The notes beneath the pieces are model-generated. The model saw only the letters and a program-made list of their open reading frames with translations, searched no databases and had not been told where the DNA came from. Both the position numbers and the translations under genes were made by a program. DNA of 64,000 nucleotides, taken from assembly GCA_963698645.1 (NCBI GenBank), contig CAVORP010000006.1:62001-126000 (forward strand), read 5' to 3'. Shown in pieces: positions 35,157 to 43,837 of the stretch. This DNA is from Ovoidimarina sp963698645 (GTDB taxonomy: Bacteria > Pseudomonadota > Alphaproteobacteria > Rhodobacterales > Rhodobacteraceae). Each line of letters starts with the position of its first letter. Position 1 is the first letter of the stretch.

Positions 35157-36365
35157 TTACTCTGCGGCGGCTTCGGCGACGGCCACGAACCGCGCAAGAT
35201 CCGCATCCGCTTCGGGATCGGCAAGGGCATAGGTTTCGGGCAGGCTTTCGGACGAAAGCACGACCTCGCGCACGACACTGGCCCCGACCCCAGCGGGACC
35301 ATAGGTCTGCGAACCGATCGTGAAATAGACTGATCCGGCATTGCCCGCGCGCAGCGTCGGGGGTTCTTCCGTTTGCGGCAATTCGAACTGTTCCCCCGAA
35401 TCGAGGATCTTCTCGAAGATCACGGTGCCATCCGACGCCCGCACACGCACCCAGGACGGACGCACCGCGAACAGGGTCACGGTGGGCGGTCCGGCCTCCA
35501 CCACCTGAACCGGCGACGCCGCGGCCTCTTCGGCCGCCGACAGCCTGTCGGGGATGGCCAGCGCTGCCATGTCGCTTTGGGGCGATGGATTGCGGAACAA
35601 CCCGACGGAGCCCGGTTCGATCGTGGCGATCGGACCATCCCGGGACGTGAGAACCGGAACGTCCAGCGCCTGCGGGCGATAAAGCCGCGCAAGCGCTTCG
35701 GTCGTCGGCGCAGAAACTTCCGCACCGTCCTCGCCAAAGCTTTCCAGATCGGGCATCGCCACGACCGGGTCGAGCTGCGCCAGTACGCCCGGCGTCTGGT
35801 CGATCGGCGTGAACTGAACTTTCTGAACTTCCTGCAATACGGACCACCCGCCATACCCGATGGCACTGACCAGAGCGAGCATCACGGCGACAGAGCCGAT
35901 GGCCGCCGGCTCGACCGACGAAAATCGCGATTCGGTTGCGGGAATGAAGGAAACACTGGGGCTGGCCAGCGGATCGCGTGCCCCGGTCGGATGGGTCGAG
36001 ACGCGGGAAGATTTCGACGATCCGCGTGCCTTGTCGTCCGTGGCGCTAAGCCCGCCGGAATGGCTGAAATTGCCCTCGGCGCAGAACGACTTGAACGCCC
36101 ATTCCGGATCGAGGTTCAGGTAGCGCGCATAGGACCGGACATAGCCGGCGATGAAACCCGGCGATTCGAAGGCCGTCGGATCCGCATTCTCGATCGCAGC
36201 TATATAGGTCGCCTTGATTCGCAGGTCCCGCTGGACGTCCAGAAGGGATTTGCCAAGGGTCGCACGTTCGCCCCGCATGACATCGCCAAGACGCAAGTCA
36301 TAGTCGTCAAACCCCTTTAAGGGTTCAACGGGCGCTTCTTCCGGCGTGTCCCGACGCCTGTTCAT
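35157..36365 (-). CDS. RodZ-like helix-turn-helix membrane protein (DUF4115)
   Basis: A 402-residue protein in three parts. A cytoplasmic HTH_25 domain (residues about 25-95: Leu-Gly-Asp-Val-Met-Arg-Gly-Glu-Arg ... Tyr-Ile-Ala-Ala-Ile-Glu-Asn) is followed by a polar linker, one membrane helix near residues 155-175, and a periplasmic region with a DUF4115-type beta domain (Trp-Val-Arg-Val-Arg-Ala-Ser-Asp-Gly-Thr-Val-Ile-Phe-Glu). RodZ ties MreB filaments to the elongasome and keeps rod shape. The order rodZ-ispG is common in this group. The periplasmic linker is long compared with E. coli RodZ. Confidence 0.85.
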   Translation of the reverse strand: MNRRRDTPEEAPVEPLKGFDDYDLRLGDVMRGERATLGKSLLDVQRDLRIKATYIAAIENADPTAFESPGFIAGYVRSYARYLNLDPEWAFKSFCAEGNFSHSGGLSATDDKARGSSKSSRVSTHPTGARDPLASPSVSFIPATESRFSSVEPAAIGSVAVMLALVSAIGYGGWSVLQEVQKVQFTPIDQTPGVLAQLDPVVAMPDLESFGEDGAEVSAPTTEALARLYRPQALDVPVLTSRDGPIATIEPGSVGLFRNPSPQSDMAALAIPDRLSAAEEAAASPVQVVEAGPPTVTLFAVRPSWVRVRASDGTVIFEKILDSGEQFELPQTEEPPTLRAGNAGSVYFTIGSQTYGPAGVGASVVREVVLSSESLPETYALADPEADADLARFVAVAEAAAE

Positions 36366-36470
36366 GCGCTATGCCCCATTGGCCTTGCCGTTCCCGATTG
36401 GCGATAGAATCGCCGCTATCCTGGTACAACCACGTTAACACAGGCAGAATTTGCCTGCACGGGTGTTAAG

Positions 36471-37694
36471 TTAAGCGGAAAGCTCGGCGCGATTAAGCGC
36501 ACAATGCGACCAAAGTTGGTCCATGGCGCGCACCAAGGCATCGACTTCCTTCGGGCCATGAACCGGCGACGGCGTAAAGCGCAACCGCTCGGTCCCCCGC
36601 GGCACCGTGGGGAAATTGATCGGCTGGCAATAGATCCCGAAATCTTCCAGCAGCATATCCGACAAGAGCTTGGTGTGCTTCGGATCGCCCACCATGACCG
36701 GCACGATATGGCTGCCATGGTCGATCAGAGGCAGGCCCAGACCCTTCAGCCGCATCTTGAGAATGCGCGCCTGCAACTGGTGCTGGTCGCGCAGGGTGGA
36801 ATCGTCCTTCAAATGCCGGACCGATGCTGCGGCACCCGCCGCAATTGCAGGCGGCAAGGAAGTGGTAAAGATGAAGCCGGGTGCATAAGATCTTATCGCA
36901 TCGCACATTTTCGCGGATGCCGCGATATAGCCGCCCATCACGCCATAGGCCTTGGCGAGGGTGCCGTTGATGATGTCGATCCGGTGCATCAGCCCGTCAC
37001 GCTCGGCCACGCCCGCGCCGCGGGGGCCGTACATGCCGACCGCGTGAACTTCGTCGACATAGGTCAGGGCGTCGAATTCCTCCGCCAGATCGCACAACTC
37101 CGCAATCGGCCCGAAATCGCCATCCATGGAATAGATCAATTCGAAGGCGATCAGCTTGGGAGCGGCCGGGTCATCGGCCTCCAGCAGCGCGCGCAGATGG
37201 TCCAGATCATTGTGACGGAAGATCCGTTTCTGCCCGCCATTGCGGCGAATGCCCTCGATCATCGAGGCATGGTTCAGCGCGTCGGAATAGATAATCAGTC
37301 CGGGAAACAGCTTCGGCAATGTCGAAAGCGTCGCGTCATTCGCGATATAGGCCGAGGTGAACAGAAGGGCCGCTTCCTTGCCATGCAAGTCGGCCAGCTC
37401 CGCCTCCAGACGTTTGTGATACACGGTCGTGCCCGAGATATTGCGTGTGCCGCCCGAGCCTGCGCCGGTTGCCTCCAGCGCCTCGTGCATCGCTTCCAGA
37501 ACCACCGGGTTCTGGCCCATTCCCAGATAGTCGTTGCCGCACCAGACCGTCACCGGTTGCTCGGTTCCGTCCGGCCGGCGCCAGATCGCATGGGGGAAAT
37601 TGCCCTGACGGCGCTCGATGTCGATGAAGGTGCGATAGCGCCCTTCATCGTGCAGCGCCTTCAGCGCTTTATCCAATCCTGCGGTGTAATCCAC
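36471..37694 (-). CDS. hemA: 5-aminolevulinate synthase
   Basis: A 407-residue PLP enzyme that condenses glycine and succinyl-CoA, the first step of heme and bacteriochlorophyll synthesis in alphaproteobacteria. It contains Trp-Cys-Gly-Asn-Asp-Tyr-Leu-Gly-Met, Gly-Ser-Gly-Gly-Thr-Arg-Asn-Ile-Ser-Gly-Thr, Asp-Glu-Val-His-Ala-Val-Gly-Met-Tyr-Gly and the PLP lysine in Gly-Thr-Leu-Ala-Lys-Ala-Tyr-Gly. Length matches the family. An FNR-type palindrome sits about 80 bp upstream of the start, which agrees with oxygen control of hemA in Rhodobacter. Confidence 0.96.
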   Translation of the reverse strand: MDYTAGLDKALKALHDEGRYRTFIDIERRQGNFPHAIWRRPDGTEQPVTVWCGNDYLGMGQNPVVLEAMHEALEATGAGSGGTRNISGTTVYHKRLEAELADLHGKEAALLFTSAYIANDATLSTLPKLFPGLIIYSDALNHASMIEGIRRNGGQKRIFRHNDLDHLRALLEADDPAAPKLIAFELIYSMDGDFGPIAELCDLAEEFDALTYVDEVHAVGMYGPRGAGVAERDGLMHRIDIINGTLAKAYGVMGGYIAASAKMCDAIRSYAPGFIFTTSLPPAIAAGAAASVRHLKDDSTLRDQHQLQARILKMRLKGLGLPLIDHGSHIVPVMVGDPKHTKLLSDMLLEDFGIYCQPINFPTVPRGTERLRFTPSPVHGPKEVDALVRAMDQLWSHCALNRAELSA

Positions 37695-37772
37695 CGTCTG
37701 ATCTCCCCCTTACTTATTCAGCATTTTGTATATGTACTGCCAAAAGAAGACAACGGCTCATATAACGCCGCA

Positions 37773-37786
37773 CTGATTTAGATCAA
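37773..37786. promoter_or_regulatory. FNR/FnrL-type box (CTGAT-N4-ATCAA) between hemA and the M20 peptidase gene
   Basis: The 14-bp site differs by one base from the consensus TTGAT-N4-ATCAA. It is 79-92 bp before hemA and 77-90 bp before the divergent peptidase gene, in an AT-rich 168-bp spacer. hemA is a known FnrL target in Rhodobacter sphaeroides, which supports the assignment. CRP-type proteins bind similar half-sites. Confidence 0.65.
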
Positions 37787-37862
37787 TTCGAAACGCCAAA
37801 GTGCGGCATCTGGACAGTGCCCGTCCGAAGTGTAGGGTCCGCAAGCCAGCAAGGAGAATGCC

Positions 37863-39240
37863 ATGCGGATCGACCCCGTACTCGCCAAAATAGACCAAGA
37901 CCTCCCCGATGCGATCGAACGCGTGAAGGCGCTCTGCCGGATCCCGTCGATCTCCACCGACCCGGCCTATCACGCGGCCTGCGAGGAAGCCGCGGACTGG
38001 CTGGTCGCCGATTTGCAATCGCTCGGCGCGCAGGCGCACGCGCCACCCTACGCCCGGCAAATCCATGGTCGTCGGGCATATCGGAACGAAGGGACCGCAT
38101 TTCCTCTTCTATGGGCATTACGACGTACAACCCGTTGATCCGCTGGCGCTCTGGCGGTCCGACCCCTTCGATCCACAACTCGAGGAAACTCCGAATGGCA
38201 CGGTGATCCGCGGCCGTGGCACCGCCGATGACAAGGGCCAGCTCATGACCTTTGTCGAGGCCTGCCGGGCCTGGATCGCGGTCCATGGCGAGCTGCCCTG
38301 CCGGATCACCTTCTTCTTCGAGGGCGAAGAGGAATCGGGCTCGCCCTCGCTGATCCCGTTCATGAAGGACCATGCCGAGGAACTCACCGCCTCCATCGCG
38401 CTGATCTGCGACACGTCCATGGTCTCGCCCGGCGTCCCCTCCATCGCATCGCAACTGCGCGGCATGCTGAAGGACGAGTTCACCCTGCATGGGCCGAACC
38501 GCGATCTGCATTCCGGCCATTACGGCGGTCCCGGCCTCAACCCGTTGCGCGAGATCGCGCGAATCGTCGCCTCCTTCCATGACGAGAACGGGCGCGTCAC
38601 GGTGGATGGGTTCTATGACGGTGTGCACGAGGTCCCCGAAGATCTCTTGCGCCAATGGCGCAACTCCGGCTTCGACGAAAAGCGCTATCTCGAAAGTGTC
38701 GGCTACACTCAGCCCCATGGCGAAAAGGGCTATTCCACTCTTGAACAGCAATGGGCCCGCCCGACACTTGAAATCAACGGTCTCTGGGGCGGCTATCAGG
38801 GGGCAGGCTCGAAAACCGTCATCCCCGCCGAGGCCCATTGCAAGATCACCTGCCGCCTCGTGGGCGACATGGATCCCGACCGCCTGCGCAAGGCCATTCG
38901 CGCCCATGTCGCGGCACACCTCCCGCCAGACGCGCGGGTGACTTGGGACAACGATCTCGAAGGATCTCCGGCGGCGGTCATGAACACGGACCGGCCCGAA
39001 TTCGAGGCGGCCCGCAAGGCCCTGAGCGCCGAATGGGACCGCGAGGCGGTATTGGTCGGCATGGGCGGCTCGATCCCGATCGCAGGCTTCTTCAAGGAAG
39101 TTCTCGGGATGGACGCCATGCTGATCGGGTTCGGAAATGACGATGACGGCCTGCACAGCCCGAACGAGAAATACGACCTGAAATCCTTCCACAAAGGCGC
39201 GCGCAGCTGGGTCAGGGTGCTGGACGCGCTGACCGAATAG
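37863..39240 (+). CDS. M20 family metallopeptidase (dipeptidase-like), one frame break
   Basis: A cytoplasmic zinc peptidase of about 458 residues. Metal-site motifs are His-Tyr-Asp-Val-Gln-Pro-Val (first His and Asp), Gly-Thr-Ala-Asp-Asp-Lys-Gly (bridging Asp), Glu-Gly-Glu-Glu-Glu-Ser-Gly (catalytic and bridging Glu) and a late Ser-Pro-Asn-Glu-Lys-Tyr (the usual His replaced in context by His-Ser-Pro-Asn-Glu). A dimerisation domain lies between. The printed frame breaks near 38042-38048, just before Met-Val-Val-Gly-His-Ile-Gly; one extra base explains it. The substrate is probably a di- or oligopeptide. Confidence 0.88.
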
Positions 39241-39244
39241 GTCT

Positions 39245-40108
39245 TCAGAGCGCGGGCAGACCGTCCAGAAAGGCGGAAATCGCCCGTACCGTCTCCGCCG
39301 GTGACTGATCGACGAAGAAATGCCCGCCGGGGATTGCGGCGGCGCGCATATCTTCCAGATAGTCCTGCCACGTGGCGGCCACGTCATAGTGTTTCGCCAT
39401 CGCACCCTCGCGCCCGAACAGGACAAGCGCGGGGCAGCCGACCCGTCGCGCCGCATCGGCACGGTCCAGATCCCAATCCACCCGCAAGGCAGCACGGTAG
39501 TCGTTGCACATCCCCGCAATCGTCGCAGGATCGCGCCACGCCGCGCGATAGGCCTCGATCCGCGGGAAATCGGCAAGCTTCGCCGACCCCCACCCCAACA
39601 GGCAGCGTTCATAAAAGGCGTCCGGATCGGCTTCGATCATCCGCTCGGGAAAGGGCGCGGGCTGGGCAAGAAACGTCCAGTGAAAGTAGTCCGTGGCCAC
39701 CGGTGCCGACCATGTCTCCCACAGGTGCCGGGTCGGGACGATATCCATCACCGTCAGCGACGCCACCCGGTCGGGCGCATCCAGCGCCATCCGATGCGCC
39801 GTCCGTCCGCCCCGGTCATGGCCCACGACGTGGAACCGCGAAAATCCCAGCGCTTCCATCAGCGCCAGTTGATCCTGCGCCATCGCGCGGAAGGAATAAT
39901 TCGAAAGGTCCGGCGTCGCCTCGGGCTTGAACGATGCGCCATAGCCGCGCAGATCGGCGGTCACAACGCGATAGCGGCCCGCAAGAGTGGGGGTCACCTC
40001 GTCCCAAAGCGCACGGGTCTGCGGAAACCCGTGCAGCAGAAGAACCGGCGGCCCGCTGCCTATGATATCATAGCCGATTTCGACCCCGTTCTGGCGAAAG
40101 ACCGGAAT
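39245..40108 (-). CDS. Alpha/beta hydrolase (haloacetate dehalogenase/epoxide hydrolase-like), start codon unclear
   Basis: About 288 residues of the alpha/beta hydrolase fold. The oxyanion-hole motif is Leu-Leu-Leu-His-Gly-Phe-Pro-Gln. The nucleophile elbow is Gly-His-Asp-Arg-Gly-Gly, with aspartate as nucleophile, which fits dehalogenases and epoxide hydrolases. Asp-Leu-Arg-Gly-Tyr-Gly and a late Gly-Gly-His-Phe complete the pattern. The first usable GTG (39997) lies inside the conserved domain, so the true start must be upstream. Homology begins at the codon 40106-40108, which reads ATT and has AAGGA about 8 nt upstream; it is either a rare start or a base error for ATG. Confidence 0.78.
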   Translation of the reverse strand: MPVFRQNGVEIGYDIIGSGPPVLLLHGFPQTRALWDEVTPTLAGRYRVVTADLRGYGASFKPEATPDLSNYSFRAMAQDQLALMEALGFSRFHVVGHDRGGRTAHRMALDAPDRVASLTVMDIVPTRHLWETWSAPVATDYFHWTFLAQPAPFPERMIEADPDAFYERCLLGWGSAKLADFPRIEAYRAAWRDPATIAGMCNDYRAALRVDWDLDRADAARRVGCPALVLFGREGAMAKHYDVAATWQDYLEDMRAAAIPGGHFFVDQSPAETVRAISAFLDGLPAL

Positions 40109-40144
40109 GGCGTTGTCCTTTCAAAGACAATGACTTGGGGGAAA

Positions 40145-40221
40145 TGGCGCGGTTGACGGGGCTCGAACCCGCGACCCCCGGCGTGACAGGCCGGTACTCT
40201 AACCAACTGAGCTACAACCGC
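40145..40221 (-). tRNA. tRNA-Asp (GTC anticodon)
   Basis: A 77-nt cloverleaf on the minus strand with encoded CCA. The acceptor stem is GCGGTTG/CAACCGC and the discriminator is G. The anticodon stem CCGGC/GCCGG holds loop CTGTCAC, giving anticodon GTC. The T-arm is CGGGTTCGAGCCCCG-like. Confidence 0.96.
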
Positions 40222-40394
40222 GTGAGACGTGCAAATATGGCAAGGCAACCGGGGCGTCAAGCGCGATCACGCGCGATTTGTCAGGAAATATCCGACGGCC
40301 GTGACGGTACATCCCGAACCGGCCAATGACATCACGACGATCTCCGCAATCCCCTGCAGCAGTCCTTGACCCGCGTCAGAGCCTGCGGGACAAG

Positions 40395-40716
40395 ATGCAG
40401 AAGCATACCACAAGGAGCATCCCCATCTTTATCGTAACCGTTGACTTCGTGATCGCTCCGGGATGCGAGGCGGACTTCATGCCCGTCATGGCCGCACAGG
40501 CCCGCAATTCCCTGGCGAACGAACCCGCCTGCCGGCAATTCGACATCTGCGTCGATGCCGAGGATCCCGTCGAAGATTCTGCTTTACGAAGTCTACGACG
40601 ACCGCGCGGCCTTCGACGCCCATCTGGCCAGCGACCACTTCAAGACGTTCGCCGCGATCTCCGAGCCCTTGCTCGTATCGCGTGAGCTTCGCTTTTTCGA
40701 ACGGGTCGAGGCATGA
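40395..40716 (+). CDS. Putative quinol monooxygenase (ABM domain), one frame break
   Basis: A dimeric alpha/beta-barrel protein of about 107 residues like YgiN. It has the strand Ile-Val-Thr-Val-Asp-Phe-Val-Ile-Ala-Pro-Gly, the helix with Ala-Gln-Ala-Arg-Asn-Ser-Leu, Phe-Asp-Ile-Cys-Val-Asp and Tyr-Glu-Val-Tyr-Asp-Asp-Arg-Ala-Ala-Phe-Asp-Ala-His. As printed, CCC at 40565-40567 shifts the frame; CC restores it through to the TGA at 40714. The stop overlaps the ATG of the aldolase gene, so the genes are coupled. The substrate is unknown. Confidence 0.78.
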
Positions 40717-41360
40717 ACGCCCAAAGCGCCCTTCGCGAAAGGATCTGTCTCTTCGCCCGGTCACTTTACGACCGCGGCCTGACCCATGGCTCCACCGGCA
40801 ATATCTCGGTCCGGACCGAGGATGGCAGCCTGCTGGTCACCCCCACGGGGTCCAGCTTCGGCTTTCTCGACCCAGGCGCACTGGCGCATCTCGACGCGAA
40901 CGGCAACTACCTCTCCGGCGACAAACCCACCAAGGAAGTCGGGCTTCACACCGCCTTCTATACCTCCCTGCGCCCAACAACCGGCGCGGTGGTCCACCTC
41001 CATTCGCACCACGCCGTGGCGCTTTCGACCCTGCCCGAAATCGACCCCGACAACATGCTTCCGCCCCTGACCCCCTATGCCACGATGCAGCTGGGGCGGG
41101 TCCGGCTCCTGCCCTATTTCCGGCCCGGCGATCCCGCGATGGCAAAGGCAGTCGCCGATCTCGATCCCAAGGTCACCGCGGTGGTTCTGGCCAATCACGG
41201 CCCCGTCGTCGCGGGAACGACGCTCGACCGGGCCGTGTTCGCGATGGAAGAGCTCGAGGAAACCGCACGCCTGGCCCTGACCCTGCGCGGCGAACGCCCC
41301 CGTCTTCTGGCCGATGCGCAGGTCGAGGATCTCTTGCGGCTCTTCACGGAAAGCAACTGA
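40713..41360 (+). CDS. Class II aldolase/adducin family protein, OtnC-like 3-oxo-tetronate 4-phosphate decarboxylase
   Basis: A 215-residue zinc enzyme. Family features are Gly-Ser-Thr-Gly-Asn-Ile-Ser-Val-Arg, Thr-Pro-Thr-Gly-Ser-Ser-Phe-Gly, Pro-Thr-Lys-Glu, Val-His-Leu-His-Ser-His-His (zinc ligands) and Ala-Asn-His-Gly-Pro-Val-Val. The pattern agrees best with OtnC, which decarboxylates 3-oxo-tetronate 4-phosphate to triose phosphate. No OtnK-like kinase or tetronate dehydrogenase is in the window, so the pathway call is tentative. It overlaps the gene before it by 4 bp and the gene after it by 1 bp. Confidence 0.82.
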   Translation: MNAQSALRERICLFARSLYDRGLTHGSTGNISVRTEDGSLLVTPTGSSFGFLDPGALAHLDANGNYLSGDKPTKEVGLHTAFYTSLRPTTGAVVHLHSHHAVALSTLPEIDPDNMLPPLTPYATMQLGRVRLLPYFRPGDPAMAKAVADLDPKVTAVVLANHGPVVAGTTLDRAVFAMEELEETARLALTLRGERPRLLADAQVEDLLRLFTESN

Positions 41361-42748
41361 TGGCCCCCAAATTCGGCACCAGCGGCCTGCGGGGCCTCGT
41401 CACCGAACTCACCGGCCCGCTTTGCACCGACTATGCGCGGGCCTTCCTTGCCGATGCAGAAACCGATGGAACCGTGCTGATCGGCCGTGACCTGCGCGCC
41501 TCCTCGCCGCAGATCGCGGCATGGATCGCTGGTGCGGCCGAACAGGAGGGGCTCGACCCGATCGATTGCGGCGTCCTTCCCACACCGGCGCTGGCACTGG
41601 CCGCGATGACGCGGGGCACGGCGGCGATCATGATCACCGGAAGCCATATTCCCGACGACCGCAACGGGCTGAAATTCTACACCCGGACGGGCGAGATCAC
41701 CAAAGACGACGAAACGCGCATCACCACCCGTGTCGCCGCGTCGACCAGCCCCGTTGCCACCTTGGGCGATCCGCGGCCCGACGACACAGCGCTTGCCGCA
41801 TATTGCGCCCGCTACACCGACTTCTTCCCACCCGACGCGCTCAGGGGTCTGCGGATCGGCGTCTATGAACACAGCTCCGCTGCGCGCGAGATCCTTGGCC
41901 CGATCCTTGCCGCCCTCGGTGCAGAGACCCGCGCCCTTGGCCGCGCCGACCACTTCGTACCCGTGGATACCGAGGCTTTGGACAGCACGACCCGCGACCG
42001 TCTGTCGGGCTGGGCAGCCGAGTACGGACTTGATGCGATTGTCTCCACCGATGGCGATGCCGACCGTCCGATGGTCGCCGACGGGGCGGGCCGGATCGTG
42101 CCGGGTGACATCCTGGGTCCGCTTACCGCCCGCACGATCGGCGCCAGCAGCCTCGTGACGCCCATCTCCTCCAACGGGCTTGTGGACCAGATGCCCGAGT
42201 TTCACGTGATCCGTACCCGGATCGGATCGCCTTACGTGATTGCCGGCATGGAAAGCGCCCCAGGCCGCGCCGCGGGGTACGAGGCCAATGGCGGCTTCCT
42301 GACCGGCTTCGACGCCGTGACCGACGGGCGGACCCTTCCCGCCCTTCCCACGCGCGACGCGCTCTTGCCGATCATCGCACCGCTTGCGCTGGCGCGCGCC
42401 AGCGGCATGTCGCTTGCCGACCTCGTCGGCACCCTGCCCCCCGTCTTTACGGCGACAGACCGGCTGGTGGGCGTGCCCACAGAGGTTTCGCAGCGGTTCG
42501 TCGCTGCTCTTGGCGAAGATACGGACCTTGCCACCCGTGTCTTTGCAGAATGCGGCGCCCGTCGCGGCACCGACCTCACCGATGGTCACCGCGCCGCGTT
42601 CGAAGGCGACCGCATTCTGCATCTGCGCCCCTCCGGCAACGCGCCCGAATTGCGGATCTACACCGAAGCCCGATCGAAGGCCGAGGCAGAGGAAATGCTG
42701 GAGGCGGCCATGTCGCGCGTCGCCGCACTCATCGCCGAAAAGAGCTGA
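41360..42748 (+). CDS. Phosphomannomutase/phosphoglucomutase-type phosphohexomutase
   Basis: A 462-residue alpha-D-phosphohexomutase. It starts with Phe-Gly-Thr-Ser-Gly-Leu-Arg-Gly. The phosphoserine loop reads Ile-Thr-Gly-Ser-His-Ile-Pro, the metal loop Asp-Gly-Asp-Ala-Asp-Arg-Pro, the sugar loop Gly-Tyr-Glu-Ala-Asn-Gly-Gly, and the phosphate-binding loop Arg-Pro-Ser-Gly-Asn-Ala-Pro-Glu. It would supply mannose-1-phosphate or a related sugar phosphate. The start overlaps the aldolase stop, and the convergent glycan operon begins 16 bp beyond its stop, which fits a role in sugar-nucleotide supply. The exact hexose is not readable. Confidence 0.9.
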   Translation: MAPKFGTSGLRGLVTELTGPLCTDYARAFLADAETDGTVLIGRDLRASSPQIAAWIAGAAEQEGLDPIDCGVLPTPALALAAMTRGTAAIMITGSHIPDDRNGLKFYTRTGEITKDDETRITTRVAASTSPVATLGDPRPDDTALAAYCARYTDFFPPDALRGLRIGVYEHSSAAREILGPILAALGAETRALGRADHFVPVDTEALDSTTRDRLSGWAAEYGLDAIVSTDGDADRPMVADGAGRIVPGDILGPLTARTIGASSLVTPISSNGLVDQMPEFHVIRTRIGSPYVIAGMESAPGRAAGYEANGGFLTGFDAVTDGRTLPALPTRDALLPIIAPLALARASGMSLADLVGTLPPVFTATDRLVGVPTEVSQRFVAALGEDTDLATRVFAECGARRGTDLTDGHRAAFEGDRILHLRPSGNAPELRIYTEARSKAEAEEMLEAAMSRVAALIAEKS

Positions 42749-42763
42749 ATTACCGAGAGGCGG

Positions 42764-43837
42764 TCAGGCCACACGCTCGACCGAGCGGCAGACATCCAGA
42801 AAGGCTTGCGCGGTATCCGTCCAACTCCGGGGGATCCGCGACATGGCATCGGACCAATCAGGCCTCTCGCCGCCAGCAAGGGATTTCTGAAGACGCGCGA
42901 CCGCGTCCGCAAAGCTCGAGAAATCGTCCGGGTCGAAATAGAATGGCCCGTCTCCGCACAAGGCGCGCGCATAAGGAAGATCAGCGCAGATGATCGGCTT
43001 GCCCAGAGCCATCGCCTCGACCAGGGGCAGCCCATAACTCTCTGCCTTCGAAAGGAAAACCACTGCGTCGCATGCGTGATACCGGTCGATCACCGCATCG
43101 GTCGGAAGCTCGCCCACGCAGTGGATCCATGAAAGCCCCGGATTCGGATTGGCATCGGCGGGAACGGTCAACTCGAGGCTCCCGATCAGATCATCCATGT
43201 CGCCCGGACGCCCCGCACCAAGAAGCGCATGGTTCTTGTGAGGATAGGCCCGGGACGGATAGAACAACCTCAGCCCCGCATCCGCCGGCGCGGCCGGCAG
43301 GGCGCCTGCCTCCACGTCGCCTGCCACCCATTTCGGAACCGGCTGCGGGATCACGCGAACCTTCTCCGCATCGATCCCAAAGCGTTGGCAAAGCGCTTGC
43401 CTCATCAGATCGGTCTGCACGACCACGATTGCGGCATCCGAAACGTTCCGCGAAAACAGAAACTGCATCGCAAGCTGGCGGATATAATCCGCGGAAAGCC
43501 GGGGCTGCAGCGACGTGGCGAGATGGAAGTTGTGAACGAAGACAACCTGGTTTCGAACACCCCGTATCGGCAGATCGCCGAAAACGAGCACCGGCCCCGG
43601 TCCCGCAAGGTGGTGACCGGGAAATAGCACTTCCAGCGTTCTTGAAAGAGCCTTCGGCAGCCGCCGCCGCACCCGGGTGCACGGGATCCCGGCCCGCGAG
43701 ACCATCTCCGCAAATGTTGCGCTGTCGGGCGTCAGAACATGCGAGATCCCGGGCTCAAGAGCCAGAAGCTCCGGCAGCAGGCTTTCCATGAGCCGGACAG
43801 CGCCAAGACCCTCGATATTGGTCATGTGGACGATCAA
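42764..43837 (-). CDS. Glycosyltransferase, GT4-like (last gene of the glycan operon)
   Basis: A 357-residue GT-B fold enzyme. The C-terminal nucleotide-sugar domain shows Phe-Tyr-Pro-Ser-Arg-Ala-Tyr-Pro-His-Lys-Asn, then Phe-Leu-Ser-Lys-Ala-Glu-Ser-Tyr-Gly-Leu-Pro-Leu-Val-Glu-Ala-Met-Ala, the EX7E-type region. I start it at TTG 43837, which overlaps the GT2 stop (TTGA) and follows AAGAAGG; an in-frame ATG lies four codons later. It probably adds a sugar during surface polysaccharide synthesis on the cytoplasmic face. Confidence 0.85.
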   Translation of the reverse strand: MIVHMTNIEGLGAVRLMESLLPELLALEPGISHVLTPDSATFAEMVSRAGIPCTRVRRRLPKALSRTLEVLFPGHHLAGPGPVLVFGDLPIRGVRNQVVFVHNFHLATSLQPRLSADYIRQLAMQFLFSRNVSDAAIVVVQTDLMRQALCQRFGIDAEKVRVIPQPVPKWVAGDVEAGALPAAPADAGLRLFYPSRAYPHKNHALLGAGRPGDMDDLIGSLELTVPADANPNPGLSWIHCVGELPTDAVIDRYHACDAVVFLSKAESYGLPLVEAMALGKPIICADLPYARALCGDGPFYFDPDDFSSFADAVARLQKSLAGGERPDWSDAMSRIPRSWTDTAQAFLDVCRSVERVA

